Assembly (NCBI GenBank): GCA_024637275.1
Contig: JAGXFS010000009.1
Location: forward strand, 1 to 34,354
Length of the DNA stretch: 34,354 bases
Direction: 5' to 3'
DNA from: Acidimicrobiia bacterium
Lineage (GTDB): Bacteria > Actinomycetota > Acidimicrobiia > Spongiisociales > JAENVV01
Shown here: piece after piece, positions 28,605 to 34,354 of the stretch
Position numbering within the stretch: the stretch's first letter is position 1
Layout of the letters: the number at the start of each line of letters is the position of its first letter
Position numbers and translations under genes: made by a program
The notes under the pieces: model-generated
Seen by the model: only the letters and a program-made list of their open reading frames with translations
What the model was told of the DNA's origin: nothing
Database searches by the model: none

Positions 28605-29156
28605 TCAGACTATCCCCACGAGGACACTGGTTACTGCAGCCACAATTCCGGGCATCGGAACGCGTTGGCGCATTGAACGGGGCAGCTCCAGCTGCACCCC
28701 GGCCTCGGTGGGTCCGTTGACCGGGTTACGGGAATGCTGGCCGCGTAGGGCTTTTGGAATAAGCCCGAGATCAGATACGGCCGGAATACCCTGATCGCTG
28801 AGCGCCCGATGCAGGGTACGAGCCAATGGTCGATTATTTCCGCCAAGAAGAACGACATCGGGCAACTCAGGACGGTGGTATCCGTGAAACGAAAAGACTG
28901 TCCGAACGTGCAACAGGAACCGACTCAGATTGGAGCTCACGGTCGGGTCATACTGGGTAGAAGGAAGATGCCAGGCGAGGTCGGATCCCTGCACTACCGC
29001 ATACAAGCTGGCCGCAGTGTGTTGAGCGATCGACTTAGCCAGGCGACTCGTGCCGTACTCGAGTCCTCCATGGAGAGCCATCACGCCGACTCCGGCATCC
29101 ATGATGACTTCTTCTCGCACACCTTCGGTTGCGAGGAACTCACTAAAGGGGCTCAC
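28605..29156 (-). CDS. Poly-gamma-glutamate hydrolase-like family protein
   Basis: GVMALHGGLEYGTSRLAKSIA and SFHGYHRP...VLLGGNN resemble the PGA hydrolase family metal-binding motifs. Confidence 0.65.
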   Translation of the reverse strand: MSPFSEFLATEGVREEVIMDAGVGVMALHGGLEYGTSRLAKSIAQHTAASLYAVVQGSDLAWHLPSTQYDPTVSSNLSRFLLHVRTVFSFHGYHRPELPDVVLLGGNNRPLARTLHRALSDQGIPAVSDLGLIPKALRGQHSRNPVNGPTEAGVQLELPRSMRQRVPMPGIVAAVTSVLVGIV

Positions 29157-29431
29157 TCCATTTCAACGAGCTCACCGGTGGTGAGATCGAGCATGAACTC
29201 CTTAGGTGAGTGAGAATCAGCAATCCAGTTGGCCAGGCGCGAACCGGGCTGGCGCACCGTCCACCACGTGTAGTCCGGTCGATCGGATTCGATGAATTCT
29301 GTCCGAACCGCGCGCCCGGCTTCCACCGCGTCTTGCTCGACCTCGAACACGCCGATTGACCGCTCCAACGGAGTCGGATTCGGGTTGTCAACCGACGGCC
29401 GTACGTCGGTGTACTCCATCACTTCGTACAT
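29153..29431 (-). CDS. Conserved hypothetical protein, 92 aa
   Basis: Good coding character, 4-nt overlap with the downstream gene; no family recognised. Confidence 0.6.
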   Translation of the reverse strand: MYEVMEYTDVRPSVDNPNPTPLERSIGVFEVEQDAVEAGRAVRTEFIESDRPDYTWWTVRQPGSRLANWIADSHSPKEFMLDLTTGELVEME

Positions 29432-29510
29432 GCTGTTCTTGGCCCCTTTGCCACCGTTACTACTCAGCCTGTTACCCAGGATACGTGATCGGACGTGTAA
29501 ACGTCCAGCT

Positions 29511-29981
29511 TCAACCCGATTTCGTCACGTCGGCGATTCGCGCGTCGAAAGCTTCCACCAGGTCGGTCGGGTCGAGATGGATGCCCAACCCCGCCCCGCC
29601 GCCACCAATCGCCACCTCGTCCAGTTCGGTCAGGCTGGAGTCCATGACGACCGGCCATGGCCGCGATGACCCGAACGGGGTGATCGTTCCACGCACATAC
29701 CCAGTGACCTCGAACGCTTCTTCGGCCGATGGCAACGACAGGCGCGACACCTCGAGCTCTGAGCGCAGTTTGGGCCATTCGATCGCCCGATCGCCGGGGA
29801 CGAGCACAAACACGTAGTCATCGTCGGAACGGCGGATCACGATCGACTTGATGAGCGCTCCGACCGGCACTCCCCGAGCTGCCGCGGCTTCCTCAGCATT
29901 CGAAACGCTTCCGATGACCGTCAAACGGTGCGGGATTCCTCGCGCCTCGATATCGATGGTGGCCCGCGTCGAAGCTGACAC
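29511..29981 (-). CDS. YbaK/aminoacyl-tRNA deacylase (ProX-like) domain protein
   Basis: GVPVGALIKSIVIRRSDDDYVFVLVPGDRAIEWPKL and GYVRGTITPFG are typical of YbaK/EbsC editing domains. Confidence 0.88.
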   Translation of the reverse strand: MSASTRATIDIEARGIPHRLTVIGSVSNAEEAAAARGVPVGALIKSIVIRRSDDDYVFVLVPGDRAIEWPKLRSELEVSRLSLPSAEEAFEVTGYVRGTITPFGSSRPWPVVMDSSLTELDEVAIGGGGAGLGIHLDPTDLVEAFDARIADVTKSG

Positions 29982-30010
29982 TTAGCGGTCGTCTCCGGCC
30001 GTAGACACCA

Positions 30011-30601
30011 CTAGATCTCGCCGAGCAGCTTTTGCTTCTTGGTCGCGAATTCCTCGTCCGTAAGCACTCCGTCGCGATGTAGCTGAGCAAGCGTTGCCAA
30101 CGTACTCACTGGAGTGGCACCCGAATTGAGCGCGGCCATCCGATCCTCACGCGCACGATAAATCAGCGTCTGGATGTCTTCGGGCGTTGGGACGTCGGTG
30201 AATCTCGACTGGCCAAGTTCCCCGGCCGACTCGAGCAACAGATCGCCCGACCCGAACATCCGTTCCAGGAGGCTTTGCGAGAACGCCACGTCATTGATGA
30301 CTTCTAGAGGGATCTCCTTGCCCTGCCTGGCCAGAACACCTGATCGGACGATCACCCGTTCGTTGGTAATCACGTACTTCGTGAAAGCCCATACGGCCAG
30401 TTTGGGAAGTACCACTGCCAGACCGATGACGAGGCCGACCACTGTCGGTATCGGGCCTTGCGCCAGGACCGCCCCGACCACGGCGCCGATGACTGTGAGG
30501 CCACCTGCGATCGCCACCGGAACCGCGATGGCCTGCCAATGCGGGCGAAATTCTCGGATAACAGCTTCGCCTTCGCTGAGTAAACGGGTGGGATATGCCA
30601 T
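30011..30601 (-). CDS. Bacterial PH-domain membrane protein with C-terminal SHOCT domain
   Basis: MAYPTRLLSEGEAVIREFRPHW, two TM helices, TKYVITNERVIVRSGVLARQGKEIPLEVINDVAFSQ, C-terminal LAQLHRDGVLTDEEFATKKQKLLGE. Confidence 0.85.
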   Translation of the reverse strand: MAYPTRLLSEGEAVIREFRPHWQAIAVPVAIAGGLTVIGAVVGAVLAQGPIPTVVGLVIGLAVVLPKLAVWAFTKYVITNERVIVRSGVLARQGKEIPLEVINDVAFSQSLLERMFGSGDLLLESAGELGQSRFTDVPTPEDIQTLIYRAREDRMAALNSGATPVSTLATLAQLHRDGVLTDEEFATKKQKLLGEI

Positions 30602-30662
30602 GGGCCAAACCCTACCGTCATTGTCCAACCCGTGGATGAAAAACGACGCCTTGAACGCGAGA

Positions 30663-31133
30663 AACCCCGAGTAAGTTCCGACCGAAGTCTTCACCCTCTC
30701 GGGGTTGTCTCGTCGCCGGTGGGGGTATCCCGAAGGACTCCTTCACTGGCGTGCACCGTCGCCCAAAGGCTTCGATGCGACCAACTGGCCCGAGGGCCAG
30801 ATGGCAGGCGGTGAAGTCTCCCGTTTCCGCTCGACTGTCACCAGCGTTCGTGTGCTCTTCCTTGCGGTCCAACACAGTCACACTTTGCCCAAAAAGGGCG
30901 GACCCTTGCGGGCCTCGGCGGTCAGTTCGAACGAACCCGAAGGTCCATCCCCCCTTTCCACCTACCGGTCGTTCAGTGGCGCCACCCGAAGGTGATTCCA
31001 GCCGTTCGTCCGGCTGTCCCGTTGCCGGGACTCCGGCTCCGACCCGAGGGCCAGGCCTGTCGCCCGAAGGTTCCAGGTTGCCGGTGCTCTCCGCGAGTCG
31101 CCTCGCTTCGAACAAGAAGAAAAGTAGAGCACC
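30663..31133 (-). ncRNA. Candidate large structured noncoding RNA (RNA-2)
   Basis: Minus strand: begins with GGUGCUCU...AGAGCACC (31133-31126/31090-31083), ends with AACCCCGAG...CUCGGGGUU type stem (30706-30698/30671-30663). About ten internal hairpins, most closed by UUCG, GNRA or CUCG tetraloops. No credible ORF. Confidence 0.7.
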
Positions 31134-31166
31134 AATTCGGAGTTCGCAAGCTGAGAAGGTGGTTAA

Positions 31167-31196
31167 ATTTCGCGACTTGAAAGTAGATTTCGCGAC
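31167..31196. promoter_or_regulatory. Paired TTTCGCG boxes upstream of RNA-2
   Basis: ATTTCGCGAC at 31167-31176 and 31187-31196, exactly 20 nt apart. Confidence 0.5.
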
Positions 31197-31230
31197 CAGC
31201 TCAAAGTTGGTGGATTGGCCAGGAAATCAA

Positions 31231-31290
31231 GGTTAAAAGCAAGAAGCCCTGCCGAGACTCAGACTTGCGCCTGTGCCACTTCAGGGCTTC
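31231..31290 (-). terminator. Terminator-like stem at the 3' end of RNA-1
   Basis: Minus GAAGCCCTG-N30-CAGGGCTTC then TTGCTTTTAACC. The loop is long (30 nt), so termination is not certain. Confidence 0.5.
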
Positions 31291-31440
31291 CCCGCTTTCT
31301 GGAACTCCGCTGCCCGAAGGCCTCGTTCTCCCAGTAGCTTTCACTGATCCCTCTCGGTTTCAGCAATCCGCTCCGTCGCTAGTTCCGGTGAGTTGCCCCT
31401 CCGGCATTCCCGTCGATGCGGTTCAAGTAACGTAACCCAC
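31243..31440 (-). ncRNA. Candidate structured noncoding RNA (RNA-1), possibly separate from or continuous with RNA-2
   Basis: Minus strand: GCC-UUCG-GGC hairpin (31321-31312), CUGA-AA-CC-GAGA-GG-GA-UCAG (31363-31344), and a 9-bp GAAGCCCTG/CAGGGCTTC stem (31290-31282/31251-31243) followed by TTGCTTTT. 5' end is approximate. Confidence 0.6.
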
Positions 31441-31471
31441 CGAGGGCTGACTTGGCAAATTATTCGGCTAT

Positions 31472-31503
31472 CTAGTTTTCGCGAACTAGCAAAAGGTTTC
31501 GCG
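31472..31503. promoter_or_regulatory. Paired TTTCGCG boxes plus CTAGTT-TTCGCG-AACTAG palindrome, upstream of RNA-1 and the nuclease gene
   Basis: TTTCGCG at 31477-31483 and 31497-31503, exactly 20 nt apart; perfect 6-bp arms CTAGTT/AACTAG at 31472-31489. Confidence 0.5.
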
Positions 31504-31570
31504 CTTTCTTGCGAATCGCCCGTCGACATGGGATTTGGCCGGTTTCGATCGATACAACAAATCAGGCGAA

Positions 31571-31601
31571 TGACAAACGTGTCACTCGCTTGTCGTATAG
31601 T
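31571..31601 (+). promoter_or_regulatory. Promoter of the nuclease gene (TATAGT -10) with TGACA-AACG-TGTCA dyad
   Basis: TATAGT at 31596-31601, 6 nt before the ATG at 31608, giving a leaderless configuration; inverted repeat at 31571-31584. Confidence 0.6.
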
Positions 31602-31607
31602 CACCCT

Positions 31608-32393
31608 ATGCCATTAGAGACCCTGTCCCCCAGCCGAGCGAGCGACTTCAAGCTGTGTCCGCAGCTGTACAAGTTCCGGTCGATCGACAAACTCCCTGAG
31701 CCAACCACCGTGCACCAGGCACGTGGAACCACCGCGCACCTTGCCCTTCAGAACCTTTATGACCTGGAACCGGCCGAGCGAACCCCCGAGAAGCTCTATG
31801 ACCTGTTCCGAGAAGCCTGGACCGAGATCCGGGGTGAAGAAGAGTTTCTTGACCTCTTCACGACCATGGAAGAGGAGCGCGACTGGGGCGTCGACAGCAT
31901 GAAACTGTTGGCCAACTATTTCTCGGTTGAGAATCCCCTGGAAGTCCATCCGCTCGAGCGAGAAATGGACATGCTCGAACCACTTGGTGACATCACGATT
32001 CGGGGCATCCTGGACCGGATCGATGAGACCCCTACCGGCGAGCTGATCATCACCGATTACAAGACCGGAAAAGCACCCCCCGAACGCTTCGCCGAGCCGG
32101 CCTTCTTCGCGCTCAAGATCTATGCACTGCTCATTCGGGAGAAGCTCGGTCGAACTCCGGCTGAAGTCCGTTTGCTCTACTTGAACGGTCCGACGCTCTA
32201 TCGACTGGCCATCACGGACGGCCAACTCGATGCCATGAACCAGCAGCTGCAGGCATTGTGGAAAGCGATCGATCGGGCCATCGAGAGCCAGACGTTCCCG
32301 CCCCGGGTCAACAAGCTCTGCGACTGGTGTTCCTACCAAGACCTTTGCCCGGCGTTTGCCGAGGTCACGGCGCCCGCAGCCGCAGTCGGATAG
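31608..32393 (+). CDS. RecB/Cas4-like PD-(D/E)XK exonuclease with putative Fe-S cysteines
   Basis: MPLETLSPSRASDFKLCPQLYKFRSIDKLP, GTTAHLALQNLY, GILDRID, LIITDYKTGK, C-terminal KLCDWCSYQDLCPAF. Confidence 0.88.
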   Translation: MPLETLSPSRASDFKLCPQLYKFRSIDKLPEPTTVHQARGTTAHLALQNLYDLEPAERTPEKLYDLFREAWTEIRGEEEFLDLFTTMEEERDWGVDSMKLLANYFSVENPLEVHPLEREMDMLEPLGDITIRGILDRIDETPTGELIITDYKTGKAPPERFAEPAFFALKIYALLIREKLGRTPAEVRLLYLNGPTLYRLAITDGQLDAMNQQLQALWKAIDRAIESQTFPPRVNKLCDWCSYQDLCPAFAEVTAPAAAVG

Positions 32394-32458
32394 TCGCGCC
32401 AAGCACTACGAACTCGCTGATCTGCACCCGCAACCGGGTTTTTGTCCCACCGACCAGG

Positions 32459-32464
32459 TATAAT
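32459..32464 (+). promoter_or_regulatory. Consensus -10 TATAAT, leaderless promoter of the small zinc-ribbon ORF
   Basis: TATAAT ends 7 nt before the ATG at 32472; no Shine-Dalgarno. Confidence 0.6.
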
Positions 32465-32471
32465 TACACGT

Positions 32472-32645
32472 ATGGAATTCACCGAGCTACTAGCCGAATT
32501 GGAGATTGGCGTAGTGGTCGAATTTGACGGCCCAGCCCCCTCTTGCCCGATTTGTGACGGCACGTACGATCACACCGCCCTGGTGTTTGACATTGCCGGA
32601 ATCGACGCGCTCGAGTGCTGGACCTGCGGAGTCGTGGCGGCCTAG
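32472..32645 (+). CDS. Small zinc-ribbon-like protein (57 aa)
   Basis: MEFTELLAELEIGVVVEFDGPAPSCPICDGTYDHTALVFDIAGIDALECWTCGVVAA with two CxxC pairs. Confidence 0.65.
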   Translation: MEFTELLAELEIGVVVEFDGPAPSCPICDGTYDHTALVFDIAGIDALECWTCGVVAA

Positions 32646-32682
32646 CCAGTCAGAGCCGCTTCTCCGAGGAGTCGGATCGGCG

Positions 32683-33033
32683 CTATTTGTTGGAAGCGTT
32701 CGCCGTGTTGTCTGAGGGCAAGTACAGCTCGATGCCGTACCACCGGGCTTGCGGATTCAACGAGTCACCCCACAGCGTCTTCAGACAGATTGAGTCATCG
32801 CCGTTGCGGTCGTAAGGACGGACAGCAGTTTCTTGGAAGTCCTCAACACTGGCCCATGGGGACTGGTCAATCAGGCCTGCCCAAATTTTGGCGGCGGCAT
32901 CTCCGACACTTTCCTGCGCCCACCCGGTCCCGACCGGGCATCCTGTCTTCGGCGCCGCAGATGCTGCGGACGCGGCGAACATGAGGCCAACAACTAGCAG
33001 AAAGCTCATCCCAACAGACCCATACCGTGTCAT
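32683..33033 (-). CDS. Secreted protein of unknown function
   Basis: MTRYGSVGMSFLLVVGLMFAASAASAA signal peptide; two cysteines and DRNGDDSICLK in the mature region. Confidence 0.65.
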   Translation of the reverse strand: MTRYGSVGMSFLLVVGLMFAASAASAAPKTGCPVGTGWAQESVGDAAAKIWAGLIDQSPWASVEDFQETAVRPYDRNGDDSICLKTLWGDSLNPQARWYGIELYLPSDNTANASNK

Positions 33034-33409
33034 TTTTCGCACCTCCCATGCCACCGAGCTGGTTGCTCAGACTGATCGGATTATCTGCCTGTTGACTGAG
33101 TAAAACAAGGACGATCTCACAATCCTCCAAGAAATCCTCAAGCCTGAAATGTCACGGTATCGCTGAGCCCGGACTCACCGGGTCAATCGTTCTCACAAGG
33201 AGAGAAGAATGATGCGGTACAACCTCAGGTATGCAGCTGTCGATCGAGGCCACTTGGTTCCCAGATTCCCCAGAGGGAGACCTCGCCCAGCTACGCAGCA
33301 CCATCGAATCGGTCACGATCACGCCTTAAGCCACATGTCTCGAGGCCTGGCTTGTCGGGTAGTCAAACCGCAACGAGAGCAAGGAGGTCGTGACAGGCAA
33401 CTACCGGGT

Positions 33410-33427
33410 CTCCCTTTGCCAAAGGAG
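33410..33427 (+). promoter_or_regulatory. Hairpin occluding the Shine-Dalgarno of the downstream gene
   Basis: CTCC-c-TTT-GCC-AAA-GGAG: the SD AAAGGAG is paired in a local hairpin 7 nt before the ATG at 33434. Confidence 0.5.
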
Positions 33428-33433
33428 TAGAAC

Positions 33434-33979
33434 ATGAACCACACATCAGGAACCTCCGCCAAACGTCAAAGACTGGTGACCGTTGGCATCTTGCTGGCAG
33501 CCCTGCTCGTACCCACAGGCGCCAGTGCTCGCCAGGACGAACTCGCCGAGATCCGGCGAGCCACCGCCCAATATCACCGGGTTGATGCTGCCATCGCGGC
33601 AGGCTACGAACTCGGCTACGTGAGAGGGGATGGGGTACGGATCATCTCCGGCTGTATCGCCCATCCAACATCAGGTGCCATGGGCTATCACTATTTCAAC
33701 AAAGCACTCATCGACGACCTGGTCGTCGACCCGCTGACCCCCGAAGGCCTGCTCTACGAAATGGGGCCGAATGGGAAGCTGAAATTGATGGCCGTTGAAT
33801 ACATCGTGCCAGGCGAAGGCGCCAACCCGCCAGGCGTCTCAGAAGCGCCGTCTGTCCTCGGAATGGAGATGCACATCCTCGTCCCGGCGGTCGGTTGGTA
33901 CATCCAGCACGCATGGATCTGGAGCACCAATCCGTCAGGAATATTTACGGATTGGAGCCCGGAGGTGGTCTGCCCGTAA
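33434..33979 (+). CDS. Secreted conserved hypothetical protein
   Basis: 181 aa; signal peptide RLVTVGILLAALLVPTGASA, mature domain with GCIAHPTSGAMGYHYFN and MEMHILVPAVGWYIQHAWIW. Confidence 0.8.
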   Translation: MNHTSGTSAKRQRLVTVGILLAALLVPTGASARQDELAEIRRATAQYHRVDAAIAAGYELGYVRGDGVRIISGCIAHPTSGAMGYHYFNKALIDDLVVDPLTPEGLLYEMGPNGKLKLMAVEYIVPGEGANPPGVSEAPSVLGMEMHILVPAVGWYIQHAWIWSTNPSGIFTDWSPEVVCP

Positions 33980-34000
33980 GGGTACGACCGAGGAGAGGGT

Positions 34001-34037
34001 GGTCTGGCGAGCCTCGGCTCGCCAGACCCTCGTTTTC
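34001..34037 (+). terminator. Rho-independent terminator after the secreted protein gene
   Basis: GGTCTGGCGAGC-CTCG-GCTCGCCAGACC perfect 12-bp stem followed by CTCGTTTTCT. Confidence 0.9.
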
Positions 34038-34090
34038 TCCGATCGCCATACACCGTAGGGACCCCTAATATGGTCCGTCGGAGGTCATCA

Positions 34091-34354
34091 ATGTTCGAAC
34101 AAACCAGCCCGATTCCGGTCAGCCAGACCACGGTTGAGCGACGCGCCGTCTTCATCGCGAAGACCTATCGACTTCTCTTCCTGTCGATTCTGGCGTTCGC
34201 CGGAGTCGAATATGTGTTGTTCACCACCGGAATCGCTGAGCGGGTGGCAGATTTTGCCTTCAACACCAACTGGTTGTTGTTCATGGGCGGATTTATTCTT
34301 CTGGCCAGCCTGAGCCGCCGATTCGCCCGGTCGGGTGCCTCCACCCCCACCCAG
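34091..34354 (+). CDS. BI-1/YccA-like membrane protein, 3' truncated by window end
   Basis: MFEQTSPIPVSQTTVERRAVFIAKTYRLLFLSILAFAGVEYVLF...NWLLFMGGFILLASLSRRFARS; frame open to the end. Confidence 0.7.
   Translation, partial: MFEQTSPIPVSQTTVERRAVFIAKTYRLLFLSILAFAGVEYVLFTTGIAERVADFAFNTNWLLFMGGFILLASLSRRFARSGASTPTQ

Noticed and set aside
30618-31236. Overlapping ORFs on both strands (30618-31115 minus, 30705-30995 plus, 30751-31236 plus)
   Set aside because: Low-complexity Pro/Arg/Gly/Ser-rich translations with no motif; better explained by the structured RNA.
30663-31440. RNase P RNA, tmRNA, 6S RNA or rRNA fragment
   Set aside because: I looked for hallmark motifs (GAGGAAAGTCC and ACAGAA for RNase P; tmRNA TTCGA ends; conserved 16S/23S strings) and did not find them. 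A covariance-model search would be needed for certainty.
31472-31489. LexA/SOS box at the CTAGTTTTCGCGAACTAG palindrome
   Set aside because: Does not match the actinobacterial CGAAC-N4-GTTCG form.
31167-31503. TTTCGCG repeats as a CRISPR array
   Set aside because: Only two short pairs, 7-10 bp, no regular repeat-spacer series and no cas genes.
1-34354. Transposons, integrases, phage genes or tRNA genes
   Set aside because: None recognised among the ORFs or by eye; this looks like a stable core-genome segment, though tRNAscan was not run.

Overview
This is an actinobacterial-type chromosomal window (high GC; my impression is Acidimicrobiia-like, but taxonomy is inferred only from gene content). 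It is densely packed with housekeeping genes. Plus strand: ppc (5' truncated), upp, an alkyltransferase-like gene, deoB, deoA, etfBA. Minus strand: a long conserved block recG-rsmD-coaD-DivIVA-like-DUF177-rpmF-plsX-rnc-mutM-smc-ftsY-cdd. Then rpmB plus a cold-shock-like gene, an Lrp ligand-binding-domain gene, ddl, a membrane-anchored Mur ligase, an alpha/beta hydrolase, a sensor histidine kinase, an InhA-type enoyl reductase, a poly-gamma-glutamate hydrolase-like gene, a YbaK-like gene, a PH/SHOCT protein, a PD-(D/E)XK nuclease, two secreted proteins and the start of a BI-1-like membrane protein. The most unusual part is about 30.66-31.44 kb, which has no credible protein. Read on the minus strand it is packed with short perfect hairpins closed by UUCG, GNRA or CUCG tetraloops and contains two terminator-like stems. 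I interpret it as one or two large structured noncoding RNAs. Matching pairs of TTTCGCG boxes (20-nt phasing) sit at similar distances upstream of each proposed RNA. All calls come from reading sequence and translations; no database or folding program was run.
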